Part shown: positions 35,412 through 44,012 of the stretch, in pieces
How the letters are laid out: each line of letters starts with the position of its first letter
Position numbering within the stretch: position 1 is the first letter of the stretch
Source: Zobellia laminariae
GTDB lineage: Bacteria; Bacteroidota; Bacteroidia; Flavobacteriales; Flavobacteriaceae
Assembly (NCBI RefSeq): GCF_009725995.1
Contig: NZ_RCNS01000002.1
Coordinates: 992,001 to 1,056,000 of the forward strand
DNA: 64,000 nucleotides
Direction: 5' to 3'
The notes under the pieces: model-generated
Databases searched by the model: none
What the model saw: the letters and a program-made list of their open reading frames with translations, nothing else
What the model was told of the DNA's origin: nothing
Program-made: the position numbers and the translations under genes

Positions 35412-36269
35412 TTGATAAAGTATATATTTTCATTTTTGTTACTTCTAGCATCCTGCAACGAAACTAGGATGGCCCTACTGCTATGTCATCCCCTGAAAAT
35501 CCATCAAAAAAAAAATTTAAGTTCCGAAGACTCTTCGAAGATTACAATCTATTGGGAAAAGGCCACCCATTCGGGCTTGCATTCTCAAGCTAGACAACAG
35601 TATCTGGATTCGATTTTGGCCATCACACCCGATTCCGCATTCTTTTGGCAGCAGAAGGCCATGCCATTATACAAGGATAGAAAGTACTCCTTAGCCAAAC
35701 CTTTTCTGGCCAAGGCCGTGGAACACAATCCCAAGAGCTACCTGAATTACAGTGCGTTTATGAAATGCCTGTTTTCAAAGGAATACGAAGAATCCATAGC
35801 CGAGTTTATAGAAGTTAAAGAGCGTTATGGCGATTCTTATGTTATGGATCATACTTACAATTTTTATATCGGTTTAAATTACTTACAGCTTAACAAATTC
35901 AGAAAGGCTAAGGAATTCTTGGAGAAAAGCAAGGTGCAGCAATTTGCTGATTTTCCCGATGATCAACCCGAAGAAGCCTGTCATTATCTCGATTGGTTCT
36001 ATCTGGGAATTGCCGATTTCGAATTAGGTGACTATGAAAAGGCTATTGAAAACTTTGATATATCCTTAAAGGTTTATGCCAATTTTGCAGATGCCATGTA
36101 TTACAAAGGAGCCAGTCTTTACAGGTCCGGTAGGGAGGAAAAAGGTGGTGAATGGATAAAAAAAGCAAGGGAGAATGCAGAAAATACCATTAACGAAGAT
36201 CAGGTATTCTATGAGATTTATCCATATCAGGTGTTTCATAGATTGAGTCCGTTGTCTAGAGCGAAATGA
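35412..36269 (+). CDS. TPR-repeat lipoprotein at the end of the peptide cluster
   Basis: 285 residues starting from TTG at 35412. The signal peptide ends in a lipobox (LLLLASC). The mature part has tetratricopeptide-like helices: YLDSILAITPDSAFFWQQKAMPLYKDRKYSLAKPFLAKAVEHNP and DWFYLGIADFELGDYEKAIENFDISLKVYANFADAMYYKGASLYRSG. Together with the HlyD gene (23 bp apart) it may be part of the export or an immunity/adaptor function. TPR lipoproteins are seen in other Bacteroidota peptide clusters, but the role is not known. Confidence 0.75.
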   Translation: MIKYIFSFLLLLASCNETRMALLLCHPLKIHQKKNLSSEDSSKITIYWEKATHSGLHSQARQQYLDSILAITPDSAFFWQQKAMPLYKDRKYSLAKPFLAKAVEHNPKSYLNYSAFMKCLFSKEYEESIAEFIEVKERYGDSYVMDHTYNFYIGLNYLQLNKFRKAKEFLEKSKVQQFADFPDDQPEEACHYLDWFYLGIADFELGDYEKAIENFDISLKVYANFADAMYYKGASLYRSGREEKGGEWIKKARENAENTINEDQVFYEIYPYQVFHRLSPLSRAK

Positions 36270-36410
36270 ACCGTGATACACCCCCGGTTTTGTTCAAACT
36301 TCCAATCTAATTAACCATGTGGCCTAATTTGAAGAGTTAATGCAATTATGGGTTTGCATATAAGATTATTTTTTAGTGCTATTTGAAAATTAATATAGAA
36401 TATCACTACA

Positions 36411-36628
36411 CACACATTACACTCCCCTCCTACCGTCGGGTCACGTAATAAGTGTTCCATTACCTTTTCAAAGAGAGCTTTTAGAAAAAAAAATTAAAAG
36501 AAAGAGGGTGCCAAATACTTTGCTTTACCAAAGCAAAGTTACATAACGCAAGACATTATAGTACAAATGTTATCATTTGTATTTTATGAGAGAAGTCCAT
36601 TTGATAGCTATAATGTAGTATTATGTAA
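36411..36628 (+). repeat. Dispersed intergenic repeat, copy A
   Basis: It starts with the head motif CACACATTACACTCCCCTCC, then CGTCGG and AATAAGTGTT. A perfect hairpin ACTTTGCTTT/AAAGCAAAGT (36517-36539) follows. The tail is an imperfect palindrome (36539-36628): TTACATAA, a 6-base spacer and ACATTATAG, facing CTATAATGT, AGTA and TTATGTAA. The inner hairpin ACAAATG/CATTTGT is also present. No coding frame. It fills, with flanking AT-rich sequence, the gap after the TPR gene. Confidence 0.8.
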
Positions 36629-36660
36629 AATATCCCAGAAGCATTTGTTTTCATTAGAAT

Positions 36661-36996
36661 AATGTGCATAATTTGATTTATGTATATTCTCCTAATTGGT
36701 TTTCAAACAGTTCAGAATATTTAAAAAACTACCCCGGTGATGCCTGTGTAGATATATTAGGCATTGATATTTACGATTTTAAAAATGGAAAATTTTTACA
36801 AAATGCACTAAGCAATTTAAATTTTGTAGAAAATATAGCAAGAGAGAAAAATATGCTTTTTGCACTTTCTGAAACGGGACTTGAAAATATAACGGAAAAC
36901 AATTGGTGGACAGATTTGGGGCATCCATCTGAAAATAATTTTAAAGAATTTGTAGACAAAGATTTTATTCTTTTAAATCAAGAGATGCAATTTTAG
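36661..36996 (+). pseudogene. Decayed fragment of a GH26-type glycoside hydrolase
   Basis: About 111 residues from an in-frame position at 36661, just past repeat copy A. NLIYVYSPNWF, YPGDACVDILGIDIYDF and FALSETGLENI match the catalytic C-terminal half of GH26 mannanase-like enzymes; the last holds the nucleophile Glu (ALSETG). The usual block between the tryptophan-rich WWT segment and the terminal GHPS-FKEF segment is missing, as if about 50 residues were deleted. The N-terminal 200 or more residues are absent too. A stop lies directly upstream. It is a gene fossil caught between two copies of the dispersed repeat. Confidence 0.7.
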
Positions 36997-37076
36997 AAAT
37001 AAAAAGATTGAACGTAAAATGCTATTCTTTTATTTAGCTGATTAGTTTTTTTGATAAATTTTCTTCAAAAATATTT

Positions 37077-37263
37077 CCACACACATTCTACTTCTCTCCT
37101 ATGGTCGTTCCGTAAAAAAGAGTGTTCCATTAACATCGTAGAAGAAAATTATAGAGTAAAATATAATGAAAATGATGTAATAAACTTTCGCTTTTACTAA
37201 AGCAAAGTTTCATAACGCAAGACATTATAGAGCAGAAAATACTCTATAATCCACATTATGTTC
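37077..37263 (+). repeat. Dispersed intergenic repeat, copy B
   Basis: A shorter, more diverged copy. Head CCACACACATTCTACTTCTC, then AGAGTGTTCCATTA. The hairpin region reads ACTTTCGCTTTTACTAAAGC. The tail has TTTCATAACGCAAG and ACATTATAG facing CTATAAT and ATTATGTTC. The inner perfect 9-bp stem ATTATAGAG/CTCTATAAT (37224-37250) differs in sequence from copy A, but the shape is kept. Confidence 0.75.
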
Positions 37264-37389
37264 AAATAACAATAAGTTATAAGTAATAGTCTTGAAATCC
37301 TAGGTAATATAAAGGTTGCACTAATTAATAATGGGTTGAAAAAACCTAAAGAATACTTTTTTGAATTGAAATAAATTCATTCAAACTAC

Positions 37390-37419
37390 TTTGATACTAT
37401 AAAATAATAGCTATTTTTA
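37390..37419 (+). promoter_or_regulatory. Possible Bacteroidota-type promoter
   Basis: TTTG at 37390, an 18-base spacer and TATTTTTA at 37412, close to the -33 TTTG / -7 TAnnTTTG consensus of this phylum. The ATG chosen for the next gene (37429) would be nearly leaderless, which is a weakness of this call. Confidence 0.3.
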
Positions 37420-37428
37420 GCGTTGCTA

Positions 37429-37728
37429 ATGAAAAACGCTAAGAACTTCATCACACTGTTTTTTGTCGCTTTGTTTATGGTATTCAAAGTGGCAGGGCTG
37501 CATGCGCTTACTCATCATATTGATGATACCGATGCACAACATTGCGAGGTTTGTCACATTACCACAGCGGTTAATTTTACACCGCTTCTAAAAACGGAAT
37601 CTCCCGTTCTACCGCAAACGGAATTCTATTTTTTTGAACAAAAGTTCTCCAACAACGCACCACAGCTCGTTTTTGAGAACCAATTTTTAGGCAGTAATCG
37701 CTTTACACGGCCTCCTCCACAAGTTTAA
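37429..37728 (+). CDS. Small His/Cys-containing exported protein
   Basis: About 99 residues from ATG 37429 (TTG 37423 is also in frame). A hydrophobic N-terminus (NFITLFFVALFMVFKVAGLHALTHH) acts as signal or anchor. The motif LTHHIDDTDAQHCEVCHIT has two Cys and several His and suggests metal binding. A Pro-rich tail ends it (FTRPPPQV). Comparable small proteins precede iron-related TonB receptor genes in Flavobacteria. It is 260 bp upstream of the ABC/TonB operon. Role unknown. Confidence 0.6.
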   Translation: MKNAKNFITLFFVALFMVFKVAGLHALTHHIDDTDAQHCEVCHITTAVNFTPLLKTESPVLPQTEFYFFEQKFSNNAPQLVFENQFLGSNRFTRPPPQV

Positions 37729-37988
37729 CAGTCCATTTTGTATGTAGTACCGTCAATTCTATAGGACCGGTACGCCCTTTTCATTCGTCATATTCTTTCT
37801 TTGCTACACTTCTTTTGATTTGTCGCCCACCCGAATACGGTATGCTGAAAGCTAAGTGTTCAACACACATATGGACCTGTCTTTTCCGTAAGGACATCTT
37901 CTTTATCATTTATATCCTATTGCCGCAAATTGCTGTGTATAAGGATGATTACACGATTTACCTATACTTTTAATTTAGTTATATCATT

Positions 37989-38678
37989 ATGTTGAAAGCA
38001 ACAAACATAAGCAAGTCTTATCAAGGAAAGGCCGCTTTAAAAGACGTTTCGTTTGAAGTTTCCAAAGGCGAAATATTTTGTCTTTTGGGTCAGAACGGCG
38101 CAGGGAAAACCACTACGATCAATATTTTTTTAGGCTTTATATCAAAAGATGGCGGCCAGGCCTTTATTTCCGATAAAGAAGTAGGAAAGGACGATACCAA
38201 TAAACTTACCGCATATATTCCTGAAACGGTACAACTTTACGGTAACCTTAGTGGTGTTGAAAATTTGGATTTCTTTAGTCGTTTGGCAGGATTTACATAC
38301 ACCACGACAGAGCTAGAAGCGTTTCTAACAAAAACAGGCCTGCAGTTGGATGCACAGCACAAAAGGCTCTCCTCCTACTCAAAGGGAATGCGCCAAAAAG
38401 TGGGTATTGCCGTGGCATTGGCCAAAAATGCAGAAGTCATTTTTATGGATGAACCAACTTCTGGCCTAGACCCAAAGGCTACAGCAGAATTCACTAAAAT
38501 ATGTAAAGAACTAGCCAAAATGGGCAAAGTGATTTTTATGGCCACGCACGATATTTTTAATGCCGTAGAATTGGCAACGACCATTGGTATCATGAAAGAG
38601 GGCACTTTAGTGCAACAAATAAAAGCGAGTGAAATTAATGCAGGAGAACTGAACCAACTGTACTTAGAAACCATTTAG
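37989..38678 (+). CDS. ABC transporter ATP-binding protein
   Basis: 229 residues of the CcmA/NatA-like type: Walker A GQNGAGKTTTINIFLGF, signature LSSYSKGMRQKVGIAVALA, Walker B VIFMDEPTSGLDPKA and switch His ATHDIF. It energises the two DUF3526-type permeases encoded downstream. The TonB receptor gene that separates them begins 5 bp after its stop, so the four genes form one operon. Confidence 0.93.
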   Translation: MLKATNISKSYQGKAALKDVSFEVSKGEIFCLLGQNGAGKTTTINIFLGFISKDGGQAFISDKEVGKDDTNKLTAYIPETVQLYGNLSGVENLDFFSRLAGFTYTTTELEAFLTKTGLQLDAQHKRLSSYSKGMRQKVGIAVALAKNAEVIFMDEPTSGLDPKATAEFTKICKELAKMGKVIFMATHDIFNAVELATTIGIMKEGTLVQQIKASEINAGELNQLYLETI

Positions 38679-38683
38679 AAGAG

Positions 38684-41182
38684 ATGAACAACTATATAAA
38701 AATTATGCTTGCTTTTCTGTTAAGTAATGCAGCATTTGCCCAAATATCCGTTACAGGTAAAATAGCTGATACCTACGGAGCTCCCGTTTTTGGGGCCACT
38801 ATCTCATATTCCAATTCCACCTCAAAAAATATGGGGGGAGCCATTACCCAAGAAAATGGAAATTTCAATTTTGAATTAAAGGAAACGGGTAACTATCTGA
38901 TTAAGGTGAGTTACGTTGGCCTGAAATCGTTCTCCTTTCAAAAATCGTTTGATCAGGTAAAAGCGTATGATTTAGGTGTATTGAAACTGCAGGAAAATGT
39001 AGAACAGCTACAGTCGGTAGAAGTGATTGGTCGGGCAAGAACGGATTATAACAGTGACTATTCCTTCTCGGCTACCAAAGTGGCCATTGCCAACAAAGAA
39101 TTGCCACAAGCCATTACTTCGGTAACCAAAGAATTAATTGCGGATCGTCTAGCTTTTCAAGTACCTGATGCGGTTAAGACGGTAAGTAATGTTTCGGTTA
39201 CGGGTTTGTACAACCATTATAATATTCGTGGTATTACGCAAGCGGATGACGGACAGGTGTTAAACGGAATGCGTACCCGTCAGTATTACTTCCTGCAGCC
39301 TATTACCTCGCACCTAGAACGTGTTGAAGTGATAAAAGGTCCCTCATCGGTTACTTTTTCTAGTGCTGATCCAGGTGGTACGGTAAATATGGTTACTAAA
39401 AAACCATTAGCAGAAAAGCGTAGCGAAGTTTCTTTAACGACAGGAAGCTTTGGAACATTAAGGGCAACGGCAGACTTTACAGGGCCATTGAACGAATCTA
39501 AAACCCTTCTGTTCCGTTTCAACGCCGCTATTCAAGAAGCAGATTCGTTTAGGGAAGTGGTAAACAACAACGCCATTTTATTTTCGCCTTCTCTAAGTTA
39601 TATACCAAATGAGACAACATCTTTGAATGTTGAAATGATTTATAGCGATGCCGTTGGTAATTTGGACAGGGGCCAGCCAATTTTTGGAGCTATTAATGGC
39701 GAATATGATTTAGATAGTACACCGATTACCATGAACGTGGGTGCATCTAGTGACCACTACAAAAACAAAGAGTTCATTTTCATGACGAACTTTAGTAAAA
39801 AATTATCCGACAACTTAGGTTTCAATGCCCAGTTCATGAAACAAACTTGGGACGAGGATCTAGCCGAACATAGAGTTGATGGAACAGCTGTAGATATTGA
39901 CGGAAATGTAATTCCTACACTGGCGAGAATGCGATATGATGAAAGACAGCAATATTGGGAAACCGATAATTTTAGCACTTATTTTACGTACGACATCAAA
40001 ACAGATAAGATTACCAATAAAATATTAGTTGGCTATGATGCTACACGTTGGGAAAGAAAAATTGGAGCAGGCTTTCTCCGTGCCAGAAGGTATTTAACGG
40101 TAGATGGTGGTCAGGCCAATTATGACCCCAGTAATCCAGATAACTTTCAGCAAACTGTGGTAGATGGTGTTACCATACCCGTACCTGCAGTACCTCATTT
40201 TAACCTAGAAGATCCTTTTAACGGCGCTAGGAATACCAATGCATACAATCTTGCGGAACTAAGTATTCCTGCAAACCTAAATACTTCAAAAGGTTTCTAT
40301 ATTCAAAACCAATTTAAGGTGGGGAAATTTTCAGCTTTGGTAAACTTACGATATGAGCGTTTCACTGATATTTTTGATTATGAAGGAGATGAGCAAGAAT
40401 TTACAAATGATGCAATTGTACCTAGATTTGGTCTAACCTACGAAGTTACCAATACGGTTAGTGCATATGCCACTTACCTAGAGGGCTTTCAACCGCACAC
40501 CAATACAGTTTCTTTATCACCAACGGCAGAAGGTTTCTTTTGGTCCACTTCCCCAAGTAGATTTGATCCGTTGGAAAGCAGCTTGACGGAATTTGGCGCA
40601 AAAGGAGAGTTTTTAAACGGAAAAATATTTGCCAACCTTGCTATTTTCAATATTACTCAAAAAAACATCCTACTTGGAGATACCTATGATTTGGACAACC
40701 TAACCACCAGAGGTGAACAAAGAAGTAGAGGTTTTGAAATGGATGTGTCCGGTTATATATCATCGAACTTTCAACTTACAGCATCTTATGGGTTTGCAGA
40801 TGCTGAAATTGTTGAGGATGCCATAGAGGAATTTATTGGCGAGCCTATTGGTGGCGCCCCTAAACATAATGCAAATATTTGGGGTCGTTATGATTTTACG
40901 AATCAAACCTTAAAAGGTATCGGAATCGGTTTGGGTGCCCAGTATATGGATGAGCGGTATACATGGTATAACCCTACTTACGATACGGATAGACTACTCC
41001 TCCCTTCCTATACCATATTTGACGCAGCGGTTTATTATAAGCCAAACAACACCGGAATGCAATTGACTTTAAAGTTCAACAATTTATTTGATGAAACGTA
41101 TTGGTTAGGTGGCCTAAACCCATCTAGATTGGGGCCTGGAGCTCCAAGAAATGTATTGCTGAATGCAACCTATAAATTCTAA
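38684..41182 (+). CDS. TonB-dependent siderophore-type receptor
   Basis: An 832-residue outer-membrane receptor. Signal peptide ending in AFA-QI, then a CarboxypepD_reg-like domain (GKIADTYGAPVFGATISYSN...NLDLGVLKL-like, residues about 20-110), the plug (QAITSVTKELIADRL...VIKGPSSVTFSSADPGGTVNMVTKKPL) and a 22-strand barrel ending in RNVLLNATYKF. NIRGITQ and the plug motif are typical of siderophore receptors. It is placed between the ATPase and permease genes of an ABC-2 system, with 5- and 2-bp gaps. Substrate unknown; iron-chelate uptake is most likely. Confidence 0.93.
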   Translation: MNNYIKIMLAFLLSNAAFAQISVTGKIADTYGAPVFGATISYSNSTSKNMGGAITQENGNFNFELKETGNYLIKVSYVGLKSFSFQKSFDQVKAYDLGVLKLQENVEQLQSVEVIGRARTDYNSDYSFSATKVAIANKELPQAITSVTKELIADRLAFQVPDAVKTVSNVSVTGLYNHYNIRGITQADDGQVLNGMRTRQYYFLQPITSHLERVEVIKGPSSVTFSSADPGGTVNMVTKKPLAEKRSEVSLTTGSFGTLRATADFTGPLNESKTLLFRFNAAIQEADSFREVVNNNAILFSPSLSYIPNETTSLNVEMIYSDAVGNLDRGQPIFGAINGEYDLDSTPITMNVGASSDHYKNKEFIFMTNFSKKLSDNLGFNAQFMKQTWDEDLAEHRVDGTAVDIDGNVIPTLARMRYDERQQYWETDNFSTYFTYDIKTDKITNKILVGYDATRWERKIGAGFLRARRYLTVDGGQANYDPSNPDNFQQTVVDGVTIPVPAVPHFNLEDPFNGARNTNAYNLAELSIPANLNTSKGFYIQNQFKVGKFSALVNLRYERFTDIFDYEGDEQEFTNDAIVPRFGLTYEVTNTVSAYATYLEGFQPHTNTVSLSPTAEGFFWSTSPSRFDPLESSLTEFGAKGEFLNGKIFANLAIFNITQKNILLGDTYDLDNLTTRGEQRSRGFEMDVSGYISSNFQLTASYGFADAEIVEDAIEEFIGEPIGGAPKHNANIWGRYDFTNQTLKGIGIGLGAQYMDERYTWYNPTYDTDRLLLPSYTIFDAAVYYKPNNTGMQLTLKFNNLFDETYWLGGLNPSRLGPGAPRNVLLNATYKF

Positions 41183-41184
41183 GT

Positions 41185-42621
41185 ATGAGAAAAAATGTAA
41201 TCTATCTATTGGCCCGCCAATTATGGAAAGACGCTTTTAGGTCTAAAGTACTCTTAATAGCTTCGATACTAATGGGTGGCCTGTTACTATTTTCTGCCTA
41301 TAGCGGTTGGCAGAATTATAATGACCAAAACCATACCCGCCATGAAATTCAACATGAGGTTCAAGAAAGTTGGGAAAACAATCCGGACAAGCATCCACAT
41401 AGAATGGCTCACTACGGTTCGTTTGCCTTTAGGATTAAGCATGTACTAAGTGTCTTTGATCTGGGAATGGAAAATTTTGTGGGCAACGCCATGTTTTTAG
41501 AGGCGCACAAACAGAATACCGTCAATTTTTCGGAAGCAAGCATGTCTACCGGTTTATTACGTTTTGGTGAGGTTAGCCTGGCCATGTTATTAAAGGTCAT
41601 CGTACCCCTCTTAATTTTTTATTTGGGTTTCAATACCATAGCTCAAGAACGGGAAAATGGTACCCTAAAATTACTGATAGGCCAAGGTATTACCAGAAAG
41701 GAAATTGTTTTTGGAAAATGGTTGGGACTATGGAGTTTGTCCTTGATCTTTCTCTTTTCCATCTTTCTTGCGCTCCTATTTTTTATGATACTGGAACGGC
41801 ATGAAGTACATGCCGATGGGTTGTTCAGGTATGTAGTGCTTTTGGTTTCCTATCTCTTGTTTTTTGGCATTCTAGGCGCTATTACCGTTTTTGTATCGGC
41901 ATTTAGTAAAACTGCGAAAAGTGCATTAGTGAAGCTTTTGGGCATTTGGTTGTTGTTCGTCATTATCGTTCCAAAATCACTTCAGGCTATGGGGTATTAC
42001 CTCTACCCTACACCCTCAAAAATAGAAATGGAGACGGCTGTAGAACATGATTTGGTTCAACTTGGAGACAGTCATAATCCGGACGACCCGCATTTTAAGG
42101 CTTTAAAAGATTCCGTATTAGCTGCCAATAATGTTGCTGATGTGGCAGACCTTCCTTTTAACTATGGAGGATTTGTAATGGCAAAGGGCGAGGCTTTAAG
42201 TGCTGCGGTGTATCATAAACACCAAAGTCAACTGTATGAAGTCTACGGAAAACAGAACAATCTAGAACGGTATTCCGCTTTTATCAACCCGTATACGGCC
42301 ATTAAAAACCTGTCAATGGCATTCTCGGGAACTGATTTTCAATCCTTTCTACATTTTAAGGATCAGGCGGAAAATTATCGATATGATTTAGCGCAGGAAA
42401 TGAACCAGTTACAAATGGATTTGATTCCTAACAAGGGCGAAACGGGACCAGACGTTATTTCCAGCGATTACTGGAAAAAATTTCCGCCGTTCCATTACGA
42501 ATTTCTGAGTATTACGGAACTTTTTAAGAAAGAACTCATCTCTATCATAGCGCTGCTTTTGTGGGGTGTTTTGGCGCTATTTGGACTCTTAAGATTATCA
42601 ACTAACCTAAAAGCCATATAA
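41185..42621 (+). CDS. ABC-2 type permease, DUF3526 family (first)
   Basis: 478 residues with one span near the N-terminus, a large extracytoplasmic loop (about 45-130 with HPHRMAHYGSFAFRIKHVLSVFDLG) and about five spans later. GFNTIAQERENGTLKLLIGQGITRKEIVFGKWLGL is the typical coupling helix region of ABC-2 permeases. It likely pairs with the next permease and the upstream ATPase. It starts 2 bp after the receptor gene. Confidence 0.87.
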   Translation: MRKNVIYLLARQLWKDAFRSKVLLIASILMGGLLLFSAYSGWQNYNDQNHTRHEIQHEVQESWENNPDKHPHRMAHYGSFAFRIKHVLSVFDLGMENFVGNAMFLEAHKQNTVNFSEASMSTGLLRFGEVSLAMLLKVIVPLLIFYLGFNTIAQERENGTLKLLIGQGITRKEIVFGKWLGLWSLSLIFLFSIFLALLFFMILERHEVHADGLFRYVVLLVSYLLFFGILGAITVFVSAFSKTAKSALVKLLGIWLLFVIIVPKSLQAMGYYLYPTPSKIEMETAVEHDLVQLGDSHNPDDPHFKALKDSVLAANNVADVADLPFNYGGFVMAKGEALSAAVYHKHQSQLYEVYGKQNNLERYSAFINPYTAIKNLSMAFSGTDFQSFLHFKDQAENYRYDLAQEMNQLQMDLIPNKGETGPDVISSDYWKKFPPFHYEFLSITELFKKELISIIALLLWGVLALFGLLRLSTNLKAI

Positions 42622-43962
42622 ATGTATAGTTTATTGTTTAAATCATTTTTTAGGACGAAAATATTCTTGGTAAGTCTTGTGTTGCTCATGAGTGTTGGCC
42701 TGATCAGTATTCTAATTGGCAAGCAGTATTTGATAAAACAGGAAAACACTATTGTTGCCGCTCAAAAGTTTCAGGAAGAAAGTATACGGAAAAATGTAAC
42801 CTACCATAATGATGACCTGGGATTGTTGTTGTATTACAATCACTTTACATTAATTAAGAAACCTGCCAATATAAACGCTATTTCTATTGGTCAGAGTGAT
42901 GTAAATCCGTTATTGCAAGCAGTCACCATTCGTGGTCTGGAAGGGCAAAAATATGATACCGATTTTGAAAATCCGTCCTTGCTCATGTCAGGTAATTTAG
43001 ACCTTGGGTTTGTCATAATCTATTTGTTTCCTTTAGTATTGATAGCCATGACCTTTAATTTGTATTCCGAAGAAAAGGAATGTGGTACTTGGCGTATTTT
43101 GGCAGCACAAACTTCGGCAAAAGCGGCATTTTTATTCAAAAAACTCTTGGTTAGGGTGCTCTTTGTTTTTGCAGTGCTCGTAGTGCTTCTGTTCCTAGGG
43201 AGCGTTATCCTACAAATACCGATGGACCAGAATTTCTGGGGTATATTTTTACAAAGCCTTCTGTACCTATTATTTTGGAGTACGCTCTGTTTTTGGATGG
43301 TTTCGTTTTTAAAGAGTTCTAGTTTTAATGCGCTGGCATTGATATCTATTTGGGTGGTCTTGACCATTTTATTTCCCGCAATGGTCAATAATTATGTACT
43401 GAACAAATATCAAGTTCCCGAAGCATTGGATGCCATGGTAGAACAACGCGATGGCTACCATGAAAAATGGGATTTGGAAAAAAGCGCTACAATGGACGGG
43501 TTTTTAGAAGCTTACCCACAGTTTAAAAATTATCCTGTTCCCGAAGACGAATTTTCTTGGCTTTGGTATTATGGTATGCAGCATATGGGCGATTTAGAAT
43601 CTCATGATACCAGTACCGAAATGACCGAAAAAGTAATGTTACGGAACACGGTGAGCGAAACAGTGGCGCTTTTTGTTCCTACCATGCATGCGCAACTCAG
43701 TTTTAACCACTTGGCCGGAACGGATATGATCAGTCACTTGGGGTTCTTAAAACAACTTTCCGAGTTTCATGAAAATCTACGCTTGGATTTTTATCCCAAA
43801 ATCTTTAAAAATCAACCGGCTGAATCTGTAAATTGGAAAAACTATAACATTAAATTTCATGAAGCCAATCGGAGTTTTAGCTGGCTAAAACTAATACTTC
43901 CCACCTTATTAATAACCCTTGTCATAGGGGTTTTAGGAAGGATAAACCTAAAGAAACTATAA
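42622..43962 (+). CDS. ABC-2 type permease, DUF3526 family (second)
   Basis: 446 residues, a diverged homologue of the preceding permease. N-terminal span, a loop, then IYLFPLVLIAMTFNLYSEEKECGTWRILAAQTSAKAAFLFKKLLVR, the coupling motif, and further spans. The ATG follows directly on the stop of the first permease gene (0-bp gap). Together with the ATPase it should form a heterodimeric exporter. It ends at a strong terminator. Confidence 0.85.
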   Translation: MYSLLFKSFFRTKIFLVSLVLLMSVGLISILIGKQYLIKQENTIVAAQKFQEESIRKNVTYHNDDLGLLLYYNHFTLIKKPANINAISIGQSDVNPLLQAVTIRGLEGQKYDTDFENPSLLMSGNLDLGFVIIYLFPLVLIAMTFNLYSEEKECGTWRILAAQTSAKAAFLFKKLLVRVLFVFAVLVVLLFLGSVILQIPMDQNFWGIFLQSLLYLLFWSTLCFWMVSFLKSSSFNALALISIWVVLTILFPAMVNNYVLNKYQVPEALDAMVEQRDGYHEKWDLEKSATMDGFLEAYPQFKNYPVPEDEFSWLWYYGMQHMGDLESHDTSTEMTEKVMLRNTVSETVALFVPTMHAQLSFNHLAGTDMISHLGFLKQLSEFHENLRLDFYPKIFKNQPAESVNWKNYNIKFHEANRSFSWLKLILPTLLITLVIGVLGRINLKKL

Positions 43963-43969
43963 ATGATAG

Positions 43970-43996
43970 GGCCGGAACTTTTCCGGCCTTTTTTTA
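43970..43996 (+). terminator. Rho-independent terminator of the ABC/TonB operon
   Basis: GGCCGGA pairs with TCCGGCC around a 5-base loop and is followed by at least seven Ts. It also insulates the convergent cupin operon. Confidence 0.93.
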
Positions 43997-44012
43997 TGAA
44001 GTAAACCTGAAC

